The notes: generated by a model from the letters alone, not told the origin. A stretch of DNA of 64,000 nucleotides from Acinetobacter sp. BY419 (GCF_019038395.1 NZ_JAGFXZ010000013.1:18236-82235); one strand, 5' to 3'; positions 46,879-56,987 are shown, counted from the stretch's first letter. Made by a program: numbers and translations.

Positions 46879-48228
46879 ATGGAGCAAAATTTACAAGAAA
46901 AATCACTGATCAAAACAGTGATTGATCAAGGGATTTCTAAATATCAGTGGATGGTTATTGCATTTTGTTTCCTGATCGCATTATTTGACGGCTTTGATAC
47001 TCAGGCTGTTGCATTTACAGCACCCGCTTTACTCGTACACTTTGATTTAGAAACAGGCGCATTAGCCCCGATTTTAACGGCAGGCATCATTGGAATGACG
47101 ATAGGTGCAATGCTCTTAGGATTAATAGGAGACAAATTAGGGCGTCGGAAAACCTTAATTATGTGTACGGCCATTTTTTCTCTAGCCACGTTATTGATTG
47201 CCTATGCGACGAATGTTGAGCAAATATTGGTATTGAGATTTATTGCTGGATTAGGGATGGGCGGGGCAACACCTGTATTGCTTGCCTTGGCTGCTGAATA
47301 TTCTCCGCAACGTTTCAAAGGTACAGTCACGACAGGTGTATTGTTGGCATTGCCAGCAGGAGCAATGTTAGGTGGCTTACTTGCTGCCAAGATTTTACCA
47401 GTGCTGGGTTGGCAAGGGATTTATTTGATTGGTGGCGGATTCCCATTATTTTTGTTGTTTGTCTTGTATTTCTTGTTGCCTGAATCTTTAGAATATATGG
47501 CACAAAACAACAAAAGTTCTTCTTTGTCCTCAATTCAGAAAATTCTCAACAAAATTTCTCCAGGAATTGGTGAAATTAAAGCTAAAGATCTACCTCAGCC
47601 AATCAAGACCCAACAACAAAAAGCCAAGTTGAGCATCTTGTTTCAGAATAATTTAGCACGTACCACAATGGGCGTATGGGGTACCTATTTCTTTAACTGG
47701 ATTGCATGGTTCATGTTGTTGTCGTGGTTACCGACGGTCTTGAAACAGGCAGGACTTGCACCGGAAAATGCCCCTTATGCATCCGTTACGGTGAATGCAG
47801 CCTTTATCTTATTTGCCTTGCCGCTGGCTTATTGGTTGCCGAAATTAAATACAGCTAAAATTCTTAGTTTTATGTTAGTCACAGGGTTAGTGATTGTGGC
47901 AGGTTTAGGCCTGATTATTGAAAGCAATCAATGGGTTTATATCTTCACTTTGATTGCTTTAGCAGGATTTGGAATTGGCGGTCAACAGCTGGCTTTAAAT
48001 TACCTGGTGATTGCGGCATATCCTACTCAAGTTCGTGCAACGGCAACAGGATGGGCGATTGGAATGGGACGTATGGGGGCAATTTTAGGATCGGCTATTG
48101 GCGGGATTATACTCACCCAATATGGTGTGTCTGGTTATTTTTATGCGCTCGGCATACCTTTGCTATTGGCACTCTGCTGTGTATTCCTGATTAAATATAG
48201 AATGCCACAAGTTCAGGTAAATGCATAA
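46879..48228 (+). CDS. MFS transporter, aromatic acid:H+ symporter type
   Basis: A 449-residue, 12-helix MFS protein of the AAHS group (PcaK, VanK, MucK relatives). The opening helix carries the DGFDTQ motif essential in this group, followed by GDKLGRRKT, RFIAGLGMGGATPVLLALAAEYSP and, in the second half, VRATATGWAIGMGRMGAILG. Such carriers import benzoate-, protocatechuate- or muconate-like acids with protons; no catabolic genes are adjacent, so the substrate is open. CAGGAAT precedes the ATG. It is bounded on both sides by the same terminator sequence. Confidence 0.87.
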   Translation: MEQNLQEKSLIKTVIDQGISKYQWMVIAFCFLIALFDGFDTQAVAFTAPALLVHFDLETGALAPILTAGIIGMTIGAMLLGLIGDKLGRRKTLIMCTAIFSLATLLIAYATNVEQILVLRFIAGLGMGGATPVLLALAAEYSPQRFKGTVTTGVLLALPAGAMLGGLLAAKILPVLGWQGIYLIGGGFPLFLLFVLYFLLPESLEYMAQNNKSSSLSSIQKILNKISPGIGEIKAKDLPQPIKTQQQKAKLSILFQNNLARTTMGVWGTYFFNWIAWFMLLSWLPTVLKQAGLAPENAPYASVTVNAAFILFALPLAYWLPKLNTAKILSFMLVTGLVIVAGLGLIIESNQWVYIFTLIALAGFGIGGQQLALNYLVIAAYPTQVRATATGWAIGMGRMGAILGSAIGGIILTQYGVSGYFYALGIPLLLALCCVFLIKYRMPQVQVNA

Positions 48229-48269
48229 TATTTGTGTAAGTGGCTAAATTAAAGTTCTATATTTAAATC

Positions 48270-48301
48270 AAAAGGAGATCGAAATGATCTCCTTTTTTTA
48301 T
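48270..48301 (+). terminator. Terminator of the AAHS transporter
   Basis: Same hairpin as at 46719-46751, identical over 32 bases, including stem, loop and T run. Confidence 0.93.
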
Positions 48302-48575
48302 TTTTGAGCAATGAGCAGATCAATTATCCTGTATAGATTCATCAGAAAAATACGGAATATCTGCCTCTATTTTAGCCTGTTATGAAACCGTCATCTGATT
48401 ATGTAAAGCTGGGGAAGCAAGATTTTTCTTCAATTTGGTTTTATAAAAAGTGTTACATGTCCCTGATCTGATTGTTGGCTTCAATAAAATAATGAAAATA
48501 ATTTATTTATTGAAATTTATAAATATTTTATAAGGCTAAAGCTGCCAAATTAAAAATCACCAAATCGTAATAAAG
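48302..48575. other. Intergenic region upstream of the Pho box
   Basis: AT-rich, no gene or repeat recognised. Confidence 0.4.
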
Positions 48576-48576
48576 C

Positions 48577-48603
48577 TGTAACTTATTTGTCATATTCTAA
48601 AAT
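48577..48603 (+). promoter_or_regulatory. Pho box and -10 element of pstS
   Basis: Two direct half-sites, TGTAACT (48577-48583) and TGTCATA (48588-48594), are 11 bases apart in the PhoB-box pattern (TGTCATA-like 7-mers every 11 bases). TAAAAT at 48598-48603 is a suitable -10 element. It lies 83 bases before the pstS start. Confidence 0.72.
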
Positions 48604-48685
48604 CAAAATGCAGGTATCGAAAAAAGTACAAAACTGAATAAAAAGTGGCGTACTCCAAATTTGCATAAATGAGAGAGATCCTAGA

Positions 48686-49717
48686 ATGCGCTTTACAAAT
48701 ATAGCTTTAGCATTAGCAGTAACCGGGGCAACTACCATAACAACCGCACACGCAGCTCGTGACACCATTCAAATTGCAGGTTCTTCAACGGTACTTCCAT
48801 ATGCCAGTATCGTGGCGGAAGAATTCGGTAATACTTTTCCACAGTTTAAAACCCCAGTGGTGGGTTCTGGCGGTTCTTCAGGTGGTCTAAAGCAATTCTG
48901 TAATGGTGTGGGCGATAACACGATTGATATCGCAAATTCTTCTCGTCAAATCAAAAGTACTGAGCTGGCAGAATGTAAAAAGAATGGCGTTAACCAAGTA
49001 TTAGAAATCAAAATCGGTTATGACGGTATTGTATTTGCTTCCAATGCCAACAAAGCTGCTTATAAACTGCGTCCTCAGCATGTTTTCGCTGCGCTGGCTG
49101 CAGAACTTCCGTCGAATGGAAAAATGGTAGCTAACCCATATACACGCTGGAACCAGATTGATAAAGCACTTCCGAATGAACCGATCACGCTGGTCATTCC
49201 TGCTTCGAATCATGGTACGCGCGAAGTGTTCCAGGAGAAAATGGTGGATGCAGGTTGTGAATCGTATGCTGCAATTAAGTCTCTAGACAAAGATGCCAAG
49301 AAAAAAGCCTGTACCACCTTCCGTAAAGATGGCCGCGTAGTTGAGATTGCAGGTGACTATACCGAGACACTGGCACGTTTAAAAACCTCTCCAAGTGCAG
49401 TCGGTGTGTTTGGTTTGGGCTTTTATGACCAGAACCGTGACCGCTTGCGTGTTGCGACTGTGAACAATGTAGCACCTTCTGAAAAGACCATTCTGAATGG
49501 GGCTTATCCGGTATCACGTGCATTGTTCTTCTATGTCAAAGGGGAGCACCTGAAATCGATCAAAGGCTTACCGCAGTTCACAGAATACTTCCTGAACAAG
49601 AAGGTATCTGGTAAAGGTTCTAAGCTGGAAAAAGCGGGTCTGATTTCCATGTCTGATAAAGAACGTGCAGCAGTCCTGGTAAATTTCAAGGCTGGTAAAG
49701 CGGTTGTTGTGAAGTAA
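48686..49717 (+). CDS. pstS: Phosphate ABC transporter substrate-binding protein
   Basis: PstS is the periplasmic phosphate-binding protein of the high-affinity Pst system. A signal peptide ends after AHA (residue 23). The mature start DTIQIAGSSTVLPYA and the GSGGSSGGLKQFCNG and ANSSRQI stretches provide typical phosphate ligands; NHGTREVF also fits. The 343 residues have four cysteines, which may form disulfides. First gene of a pstSCAB operon behind a Pho box. Confidence 0.94.
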   Translation: MRFTNIALALAVTGATTITTAHAARDTIQIAGSSTVLPYASIVAEEFGNTFPQFKTPVVGSGGSSGGLKQFCNGVGDNTIDIANSSRQIKSTELAECKKNGVNQVLEIKIGYDGIVFASNANKAAYKLRPQHVFAALAAELPSNGKMVANPYTRWNQIDKALPNEPITLVIPASNHGTREVFQEKMVDAGCESYAAIKSLDKDAKKKACTTFRKDGRVVEIAGDYTETLARLKTSPSAVGVFGLGFYDQNRDRLRVATVNNVAPSEKTILNGAYPVSRALFFYVKGEHLKSIKGLPQFTEYFLNKKVSGKGSKLEKAGLISMSDKERAAVLVNFKAGKAVVVK

Positions 49718-49820
49718 TCGAAGATTTTGAAAACGCTGGTGGTAGGGGTAGCCTACCATCGGCTTTTTGCGATAAACAAGTTTTTTCAAACCATGAAAAT
49801 TGAAAAATAGTGGAGAATAC

Positions 49821-51200
49821 ATGAATCTGCTACTTATAGGTGTGTTATTGGCCATCATGGCCATAGCCTATCAACTCGGATTAAGTAAAAGCCGTAGCTT
49901 AGCAGGTAAGGGCAGTAATTCTGCAAACTTACATTCGCGTCCTGGATATTATGGTGCCCTGGTTGCGCTATGGTGTGGTATCCCTGCATTTTTAATTTTG
50001 ATTGTTTGGAATATGGTAGAGCCAAGTTTTCTGGAGCAGGTGGTACTCAACCATTTGCCGCAGGATATTTCGGCCAGTCTGGATCCGGCAAGTCTGAGTG
50101 TCGTTATTGATCGCGTTCAGGCACTTGCCTCAGGTTTCGGGGTCAGTGACACACCTGCAGCTTATGAAGTCGCAGCTGCAGAGCAGTTGGCTAAATTTTC
50201 GACCATTGGTACGTTTGCCAAATTGGCAGTGGTGATTTCGGCCGCACTGGCCGGTCTAGTCTGGGCGAAGAAACATATCAGCCAGGAATTCCGTGCACGC
50301 AACCAGGTCGAGAAAATAATTAATATTGGCCTGGCATTGTGTTCAGGAGTAGCGATTCTGACCACTCTCGGGATTGTGATGTCGATGTTTGGTGAGGCAA
50401 TGCGGTTCTTCAGCTTTGTCAGCCCACTGGATTTCTTTTTTGGAACCGAATGGAACCCGGGCTTTAGTACCTCTGGCAGTGCCGAAGGCAGTTATGGTCT
50501 ATTACCACTGCTGTGGGGCACGCTCATGGTCAGCGGTATCGCACTTTTTGTTGCGGTTCCGGTTGGTCTGATGATCGCGATCTATCTGGCAGAGTATGCT
50601 TCCCCACGGTTCCGCTCTTGGGCAAAACCCACCATTGAAGTATTGGCGGGTATTCCAACCATCGTCTATGGTGTTTTTGCCTTGATGATCATCGGGCCAT
50701 TTCTTAAAAGCATGGGTGCTCTGGTCGGACTCGAAATTAATGCGACCAGTGCACTGACTGCAGGTCTGGTGATGGGCATCATGATCATTCCATTCGTATC
50801 TTCCCTGTCAGATGACATTATTACTCAGGTGCCACGTGCCTTACGGGATGGTTCTTTAGGTCTGGGGGCGACCAAGTCTGAAACAATCCGTCAGGTGGTT
50901 TTGCCCGCAGCCTTGCCCGGTATTATCGGTGCCTTCCTGCTGGCGGCTTCGCGTGCAATTGGTGAGACCATGATCGTGGTACTTGCAGCGGGGAACAGTC
51001 CGCAGCTGCATGCCAATCCGCTTGAAGCAGTGTCTACGGTCACAATCACCATTGTGAATCAGTTAACCGGTGATACCGACTTTGCCAGTCCGCAGGCGCT
51101 AGTCGCCTTTGCTTTAGGATTGACGCTATTTGTGATTACCCTGGGTTTGAACATTGTTGCACTGATCATCGTGCGTAAATATCGTGAGCAATACGACTAA
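49821..51200 (+). CDS. pstC: Phosphate ABC transporter permease PstC
   Basis: Inner-membrane permease of the Pst system. From the ATG at 49821 (GTGGAGAA site) it has 459 residues, longer than the E. coli protein because of an N-terminal membrane segment and a periplasmic or loop region (about residues 60-130) ahead of the core. The transport core includes the ABC-permease EAA-type loop (ALRDGSLGLGATKSETIRQVVLPAALPGIIGAFLLAASRAIGET). A TTG at 49800 in frame is less likely. The gene ends in a one-base overlap with pstA. Confidence 0.93.
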   Translation: MNLLLIGVLLAIMAIAYQLGLSKSRSLAGKGSNSANLHSRPGYYGALVALWCGIPAFLILIVWNMVEPSFLEQVVLNHLPQDISASLDPASLSVVIDRVQALASGFGVSDTPAAYEVAAAEQLAKFSTIGTFAKLAVVISAALAGLVWAKKHISQEFRARNQVEKIINIGLALCSGVAILTTLGIVMSMFGEAMRFFSFVSPLDFFFGTEWNPGFSTSGSAEGSYGLLPLLWGTLMVSGIALFVAVPVGLMIAIYLAEYASPRFRSWAKPTIEVLAGIPTIVYGVFALMIIGPFLKSMGALVGLEINATSALTAGLVMGIMIIPFVSSLSDDIITQVPRALRDGSLGLGATKSETIRQVVLPAALPGIIGAFLLAASRAIGETMIVVLAAGNSPQLHANPLEAVSTVTITIVNQLTGDTDFASPQALVAFALGLTLFVITLGLNIVALIIVRKYREQYD

Positions 51201-52591
51201 TGAGTACTTCAAATACAACGCTTGTGGATCAGCGTATTGATCCATCCATCGCTGCCGAGCTGCGTGAAAAGCGTAAGAAGACCATTCAAAGCTCTTTGGC
51301 ACGACGTCATCGTAAAGAAAAAACGTTCCGTCTATTTGGTTTCACTGCGGTATTGGCAGGCCTGTTCTTTGTGGTATTGCTGTTCGGTAGTATTTTATCC
51401 AAAGGTTTGCCTGCATTCTGGCAAAGCAGTATGAGTTTGCCGATTCATTTCGATCCGGCCATTATAGATATTGGTCCAAAACCGAAGCCGATTGCAGGAG
51501 AATCTCCAGCGCAGTTTGAAGAGCGTATGATTGCCTGGCAAATGGATGTCGGCATGGTGGATTGGGATGCGCTGATTATCAACGGCATGATTGCCAAAGA
51601 CAGCAAGCTGGCCAGCCAGCGTGATGAACTGGGTTCTTTATATACCAGTTCTGAGGCGTACCGTTTACGTGACATGGTCATAAATGATCCAGCTCTGGTC
51701 GGTCAAAGCAAAGAAGTAAAAATTCTGGCTGATGCCAATGTCGATGTCTGGCTGGCGGGAAATATTAACCGTGATCTTCCTGCTGAGCAGCAACAGCTCA
51801 GCCCGGAAATTCGTCAGGTGGCAGACGAGATGAAAGCTTCCGGTGTGATTGAAAACAGTTTCAATACTAATATTTTCACCAGTCCTGATTCACGCAGTTC
51901 ACCGGCAACTTCTGGCCTGGCTGGCGCCATCATGGGCTCACTGTTCATGATGATGATCGTGATCTTTATCTCGATTCCAATTGGGGTAGCATCCGCGATC
52001 TATCTGGAAGAATTTGCACCGAAGAACTGGATTACCGATGTCGTAGAAGTCAATATCAACAACCTGGCAGCAGTTCCATCGATTGTGTTTGGTTTACTGG
52101 GTGCAGCGATCTTTATTGGCTGGATGCATTTGCCACTGTCAGCACCTTTAGTGGGTGGTTTGGTTCTGAGTCTGATGACCCTGCCAACTGTGATCATCAC
52201 CACACGTGCATCACTCAAAGCTGTTCCACCTTCGATTCGTCAGGCAGCCTTAGGCTTAGGTGCTTCCCGTATCCAGATGGTATTCCATCATGTCTTGCCT
52301 TTGGCTTTTCCGGGTATTTTAACGGGTGCAATTATCGGGGTTGCACAGGCTTTGGGTGAAACCGCACCATTGTTATTAATCGGGATGAGTGCTTTTGTTG
52401 CCAGCGTTCCGGCTACACCATTTGATCAGTCAACGGCTTTACCCGTGCAGATTTTCTTATGGCAAGGCAATGAGTTGCGTAACTTCTTTGAAGGGCGTAC
52501 CGCAGCAGCAATTATTGTACTTCTGGCCATGATGATCAGCTTGAACAGCCTGGCCATCTGGTTGCGTAAGAAATTTGAAGTCCGTTGGTAA
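51200..52591 (+). CDS. pstA: Phosphate ABC transporter permease PstA
   Basis: Second Pst permease, 463 residues. It begins with a cytoplasmic basic tail and one helix, then a long inserted soluble region (about 90-225) before the five-helix permease core, which holds [54 protein letters not shown], the EAA loop contacting PstB. E. coli PstA is about 296 residues, so this is the long form. Starts at the last base of the pstC stop (TAATG). Confidence 0.93.
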   Translation: MSTSNTTLVDQRIDPSIAAELREKRKKTIQSSLARRHRKEKTFRLFGFTAVLAGLFFVVLLFGSILSKGLPAFWQSSMSLPIHFDPAIIDIGPKPKPIAGESPAQFEERMIAWQMDVGMVDWDALIINGMIAKDSKLASQRDELGSLYTSSEAYRLRDMVINDPALVGQSKEVKILADANVDVWLAGNINRDLPAEQQQLSPEIRQVADEMKASGVIENSFNTNIFTSPDSRSSPATSGLAGAIMGSLFMMMIVIFISIPIGVASAIYLEEFAPKNWITDVVEVNINNLAAVPSIVFGLLGAAIFIGWMHLPLSAPLVGGLVLSLMTLPTVIITTRASLKAVPPSIRQAALGLGASRIQMVFHHVLPLAFPGILTGAIIGVAQALGETAPLLLIGMSAFVASVPATPFDQSTALPVQIFLWQGNELRNFFEGRTAAAIIVLLAMMISLNSLAIWLRKKFEVRW

Positions 52592-52605
52592 TAGGGGGCA
52601 GAATC

Positions 52606-53520
52606 ATGAACACAAATGTTATTCAAAATTCCTTAGAAAAGGATCAATCCGTGAATTCACAACAGATACAATTCACCTCGGATGAGGCAACACATAAGCC
52701 AACAACTCCGTTTGTTTCCCAGTTCGATACGCAAAGCAGCAGTAAAAAAGATGCGAAGTCGGCGAATGTGAAACTTAGTACTTCTGATGTACATGTGTAC
52801 TATGGTGAAGCGGAAGCGATTAAAGGCATTGATCTGAACATTTATGAAAATGAAGTGATTGCTTTTATTGGCCCGTCAGGCTGTGGTAAATCAACCTTTC
52901 TGCGCACCTTAAACCGCATGAACGATACCATTGATAGCTGCCGGGTAACCGGTAGAGTCATGCTCGACAATCAGGATATTTACGATCCAAATCTGGATGT
53001 GGTCTTGCTGCGTGCACAGGTTGGTATGGTATTCCAGAAGCCGAATCCGTTTCCGAAATCCATCTTTGACAATGTCTCCTATGGTCCGAAACTGCATGGT
53101 TTGGCGCGGGATAAATACGACCTTGAAGAAATTGTCGAAGGCAGCTTGCGTAAAGCCGGTTTGTGGGAAGAAGTGAAAGATCGTTTGAACCAGCCGGGAA
53201 CAGGTTTGTCGGGTGGTCAGCAGCAACGTTTATGTATCGCGCGCACGATTGCAGTCAGCCCGGAAGTGATCTTGATGGATGAGCCGTGTTCGGCACTTGA
53301 TCCCATTGCAACCGCCAAAGTGGAAGAACTGATTTCTGAACTTTCGACTCAGTACACGATTGCGATTGTGACGCACTCCATGCAGCAGGCAGCACGTGTC
53401 TCTGACCGGACTGCGTATTTCCATCTGGGTGATCTGATCGAAGTCAACTCGACCGAAAAGGTCTTTACCCAGCCGGATCATCAACTCACTGAAGCGTATA
53501 TCACAGGGCGTTTTGGTTAA
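52606..53520 (+). CDS. pstB: Phosphate ABC transporter ATP-binding protein PstB
   Basis: ATPase of the Pst transporter. The domain starts near residue 58 and has Walker [11 protein letters not shown]-loop VFQKPNPFP, signature [15 protein letters not shown], Walker [14 protein letters not shown] and the switch His in VTHSMQQ. The preceding 55-60 residues are a low-complexity Ser/Gln/Lys-rich extension not found in the usual 257-residue PstB. I start at ATG 52606 behind GGGGGCAG, giving 304 residues. No phoU follows; a terminator closes the operon. Confidence 0.94.
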   Translation: MNTNVIQNSLEKDQSVNSQQIQFTSDEATHKPTTPFVSQFDTQSSSKKDAKSANVKLSTSDVHVYYGEAEAIKGIDLNIYENEVIAFIGPSGCGKSTFLRTLNRMNDTIDSCRVTGRVMLDNQDIYDPNLDVVLLRAQVGMVFQKPNPFPKSIFDNVSYGPKLHGLARDKYDLEEIVEGSLRKAGLWEEVKDRLNQPGTGLSGGQQQRLCIARTIAVSPEVILMDEPCSALDPIATAKVEELISELSTQYTIAIVTHSMQQAARVSDRTAYFHLGDLIEVNSTEKVFTQPDHQLTEAYITGRFG

Positions 53521-53544
53521 TGACACTCATGAAATAAATATTTT

Positions 53545-53573
53545 AAAACAGAGACTTAGGATTCTGTTTTTTT
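53545..53573 (+). terminator. Terminator of pstSCAB
   Basis: Eight-base stem AAAACAGA/TCTGTTTT (53545-53552/53563-53570), ten-base loop, T run. Confidence 0.85.
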
Positions 53574-54329
53574 ATGTTATATGTAATTTTTAAAACTATA
53601 AATCACATACGCATGCGCAATTACCATTTGACCAAGAAAGAGGGAATACTTGTTGTTGAAACAAAGCAAGAACTGTACAGCGCATTATTCGGTTCGGTGA
53701 ATTTCCCGCGAAATTTGAGTATTTTCTTTGTCTGCTTAAGCTTAAGTCTTGTCATGGCGACATTGTTTGTTCATGAGTGTTGGTTTCCAACCTCTCAAAG
53801 TCGCGGTATGACCAATTATCATCGATGGTTATATGATGTCTATGTGGTGATATCAATTTTGATTGTGCCTCTTGTGTATCTACGTTTTAGAAAACAAATA
53901 ACCAATATCACATTCCGACAAAAATGGAATGCATACATTCGAGCCTATGCACAGTATCAATTTAAATTAAAAGAGGTGGTAGAAAATATAGATGATGACA
54001 GAACAGGACAGCAAAAACGCACTAATTCTATGCTACGGTATTTTTTGAAGCATAAATGGTTTCAATATATTTTGATTGTGTCATGCATTTATGGCTGTAT
54101 TGCCATGTATATTTGGGTAACACCATTCGTAAGTACAAGAGGATCTAGTTTTTGGATTCTAACGTGGTGGCCCATAAATGCTTTGATTATTGGTGTACTT
54201 TATTATATTCAGTTTCCATTGTTTCTGCATTTGTTGTCCATTAAAGAAGTCAATCAGCACTATAGGATTTTACATCAAAGGGCATCTCGAGATAATTCCA
54301 CAAATACGGTTGAAAAATTAACACATTGA
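53574..54329 (+). CDS. Hypothetical four-helix membrane protein
   Basis: Not recognised. The product has about four hydrophobic helices in two pairs (near residues 48-66, 88-106, 165-185 and 197-220) separated by a charged cytoplasmic loop with KEVVENIDDDRTGQQKR. The ATG at 53574 sits directly on the T run of the pst terminator and lacks a ribosome site, so the ATG at 53613 (MRNYHLTKKEG) or a later start is as likely. It does not resemble PhoU, despite the position behind pstB. Confidence 0.6.
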   Translation: MLYVIFKTINHIRMRNYHLTKKEGILVVETKQELYSALFGSVNFPRNLSIFFVCLSLSLVMATLFVHECWFPTSQSRGMTNYHRWLYDVYVVISILIVPLVYLRFRKQITNITFRQKWNAYIRAYAQYQFKLKEVVENIDDDRTGQQKRTNSMLRYFLKHKWFQYILIVSCIYGCIAMYIWVTPFVSTRGSSFWILTWWPINALIIGVLYYIQFPLFLHLLSIKEVNQHYRILHQRASRDNSTNTVEKLTH

Positions 54330-54375
54330 CCTAATCTAAGAGTATAAGCCGAATTAAATAGAGAATAGATTTTTT

Positions 54376-55338
54376 ATGTTATTTCATAGTCCGAAACTGC
54401 CCGCAGAAATCCGTGTCAGTCATTTAAACGCGCGTATCAATGAACAACGGAAAAAAATAGCGCAAACTACTGGCTCCAAACTGGAGCTTTTGCAGTTGTC
54501 TCAACAGCTGTCAAAAGAAGCTCGTGCGCGTAAAAAAACCAATCAAAAAGTCTATGTACTCGATTTTAAAGGCGATATGGCAGCTTCTGCAGTAGAAGGC
54601 TTACGTGAAGAAATCACTTTGATTCTGGCCACAGCTAAAGCGGGTCGTGATCGTGTGGTAGTGCGTCTGGAAAGTCCGGGTGGTATGGTGCATGGCTATG
54701 GACTTGCAGCAGCTCAATTGGTGCGTTTGCGTGATGCCGGCTTCCATTTAACCATCTGTGTCGATAAAGTAGCGGCCAGTGGCGGTTATATGATGGCATG
54801 TATTGCCAACGAAATTATTTCTGCACCATTCGCGATTGTGGGTTCAATTGGGGTGGTTGCTCAGGTACCAAACTTTAACCGTCTATTGAAAGACAACAAA
54901 ATTGATTTTGAACTCTATACGGCAGGCCAGTACAAACGTACCGTGACCATGTTTGGTGAAAATACCGAAGAGGGCAAAGCCAAGTTTGAGGAAGAATTAC
55001 AGCAAACACATGCTTTATTCAAACATTTCGTTGAAAAGTATCGCCCGCAGCTGAATATTGAAAAAGTGGCAACCGGTGAACATTGGTATGGACGAGATGC
55101 GCTGGATCTCAATCTTGTTGATACACTGCAAACCTCGGATGAATACCTGCTTAGTTTATTGTCCCAACATGATGTCTATTCCATTCAGACTCGCAAGAAA
55201 CCAACTTTAGGTGAAAAATTGGGCCTGCAAGCAGCACAAATTGCTGATTCACTTGTCCCTACTATAGTGAATAAAGTCATGGAAAGCTTAAGCCAAGCTA
55301 ATGCAAACTTGGTACAAATGCGCGATCCAAAACTGTAA
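54376..55338 (+). CDS. sohB: SohB-like S49-family peptidase
   Basis: A 320-residue serine peptidase of the signal peptide peptidase family. The catalytic dyad is Ser135 (VAASGGYMMA) and Lys187 (TAGQYKRTVT), with SPGGMVHGYG as the oxyanion loop. E. coli SohB is about 349 residues with N-terminal membrane helices; here the first 60 residues are a charged helix with no clear membrane segment, so the protein may be cytoplasmic or peripherally attached. Ribosome site is weak. A terminator follows. Confidence 0.86.
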   Translation: MLFHSPKLPAEIRVSHLNARINEQRKKIAQTTGSKLELLQLSQQLSKEARARKKTNQKVYVLDFKGDMAASAVEGLREEITLILATAKAGRDRVVVRLESPGGMVHGYGLAAAQLVRLRDAGFHLTICVDKVAASGGYMMACIANEIISAPFAIVGSIGVVAQVPNFNRLLKDNKIDFELYTAGQYKRTVTMFGENTEEGKAKFEEELQQTHALFKHFVEKYRPQLNIEKVATGEHWYGRDALDLNLVDTLQTSDEYLLSLLSQHDVYSIQTRKKPTLGEKLGLQAAQIADSLVPTIVNKVMESLSQANANLVQMRDPKL

Positions 55339-55363
55339 TTATTGGCTATAAAAGTTAGTGAAT

Positions 55364-55394
55364 AAAAAAGCTCACAGAATGTGAGCTTTTTTAT
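55364..55394 (+). terminator. Terminator of sohB
   Basis: Perfect 12-base stem AAAAAAGCTCAC/GTGAGCTTTTTT with five-base loop. Confidence 0.92.
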
Positions 55395-55472
55395 TTGTGT
55401 AATAAAAGTTCTCAATCAAAAGAAGAACAATTTTGGCATATGGAGTCATTACAGGATGTCTTTTCTGATTTG

Positions 55473-56069
55473 CTATTTTGACAGATGGAAGCGGGATTTA
55501 AGAGCTTCCCATTTTGCTTGGCGTCTTGCTTTATGTTCAGCCTTTTTTTGCTCTTTTAGGGTTACATTGGCGATACGCTGCGATTCATGCCAAGCTTCAA
55601 CACTCGCTTCAATTTCTGATTGCACATCATCAAAACTCCAGCGATAAATTGTTGCACCGGTTTTGTCAAATAAAGCATCAATAAAATCTTCAGATTCTTC
55701 ATAAGCATCAATGAGCAAGCCTGTACTTTCTTCAGGTAAGGCTTGGCTGATTTTTGTCAATACAGCCATATCGTCCTGCTCATGATTAATGTCATAAGAC
55801 TCACCAAGTAATGCACCAGCGGTAAAACCTAGGACAATCCCGAGTGGGCCACCTAATATTCCAATTAAGGCTCCCAGCAGACCTCCACCTACAAGTCCAC
55901 TATCCTGACGAGGATCAAACTGTTCCTCAATTTTAAAATTTCCGTTTTCTTTACGTTTGAGCAGTGTAATTTCATTAAGATTTTGAATAGGTGAATTTTT
56001 TAACTTATTAAAACCTTCAAATGCTTTGGATGATTCATCCCATGTGATTAGGATAATATTATGAGCCAT
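55473..56069 (-). CDS. DUF1269-type membrane-associated protein
   Basis: A 198-residue protein. Residues 1-60 form an alpha/beta domain, followed by a glycine-rich hydrophobic hairpin (GLVGGGLLGALIGILGGPLGIVLGFTAGALLG, residues 77-109, in two parts) of the DUF1269 type, then a domain with TGLLIDAYEES and a long basic helical tail. Function of the family is unknown. AAGGTAATAAGAA precedes the ATG. Monocistronic. Confidence 0.75.
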   Translation of the reverse strand: MAHNIILITWDESSKAFEGFNKLKNSPIQNLNEITLLKRKENGNFKIEEQFDPRQDSGLVGGGLLGALIGILGGPLGIVLGFTAGALLGESYDINHEQDDMAVLTKISQALPEESTGLLIDAYEESEDFIDALFDKTGATIYRWSFDDVQSEIEASVEAWHESQRIANVTLKEQKKAEHKARRQAKWEALKSRFHLSK

Positions 56070-56262
56070 TTCTTATTACCTTTTTTTTTGATTATTCGAT
56101 ATTAAAGATCATACAATTTCATATTTACTCAATGGGTTAATTTTTGTTGATGTTAGGGTGGGTTTAGTTATATGGGGTTGCCTGGACTTAAATCAGGAAT
56201 GATGTCCTGATTTTGAATTTTTGGCTTGTACAGAATTAGATTTAATTAATAAAATAAAAAAG

Positions 56263-56937
56263 TTAGGAGGGTGTTTTATCAGGTCGTATTAACATGATAA
56301 TACCTGTGATGATCGCACCAATGGTAGCCAGTAACATATCTTTATGGGCATCCCATATATCGCCTTGCTGCCCATTATAGTTTTCAGCATCTTCTGCGGA
56401 TAGACGAATGGCAATGAACCATTCAAGCCATTCATAAACCAGGCTGCTGGCCATTACAAACTGGATGACTAACAGAAAAATAACCACAGGATTTTGCTGC
56501 GGCAGCCAGACCTGAAACAGGCGATAGAAAATTGGATAAAGTAATAATCCGTAGGTCAGATGGACAAAACGGTCAAACATATTGCGTGACCAGTGCATCG
56601 TTTCATTCAGATTAAAGCCAAAAATTTGCTCAATCCACTGGTTATAGGGCACATAAGAATACAGGTAGTGTGCAGCAATCACATGAATAATCAGAAAAAT
56701 AATACATAAATTAAAACTTATAAAGTTCAGGCCGATTTTATACAGGCAGATGAGGAGCATGATGATCATGAACACGGTGCCAGCCTGATGCAATACATAA
56801 GCTTCCAGCTCTAAAGGATGGATACTGGCAATCATAATCGCAAGAATTAAGATGCCCAGGCTCACATAGTGTTTGGCAGAAAGTTGATAATCAATCATGT
56901 CATTATTGTGAAAGAATCTTTTTAGAATAAAATGCAT
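56263..56937 (-). CDS. DUF2238 (YjdF-like) membrane protein
   Basis: A 224-residue inner-membrane protein with about six helices. DUF2238/YjdF marks: MFDRFVHLTYGLLLYP, YEWLEWFIAI, AENYNGQQGDIWDAHKDMLLATIGA. Function unknown. The ATG at 56937 or the internal ATG 39 bases later (MIDYQLSAK) may be the start. Between it and the DUF1269 gene there is a hairpin AAATCAGGA-N6-TCCTGATTT (about 56190-56213) that may end its transcript. Confidence 0.8.
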   Translation of the reverse strand: MHFILKRFFHNNDMIDYQLSAKHYVSLGILILAIMIASIHPLELEAYVLHQAGTVFMIIMLLICLYKIGLNFISFNLCIIFLIIHVIAAHYLYSYVPYNQWIEQIFGFNLNETMHWSRNMFDRFVHLTYGLLLYPIFYRLFQVWLPQQNPVVIFLLVIQFVMASSLVYEWLEWFIAIRLSAEDAENYNGQQGDIWDAHKDMLLATIGAIITGIIMLIRPDKTPS

Positions 56938-56944
56938 TATAAAT

Positions 56945-56973
56945 AAAAAAGCGAAGCCTGAGCTTCGCTTTTT
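56945..56973 (-). terminator. Terminator of purB (minus strand)
   Basis: Stem AAAAAGCGAAGC/GCTTCGCTTTTT with four-base loop; T tract on both strands. Confidence 0.9.
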
Positions 56974-56987
56974 CGTCTTATTGCAAA

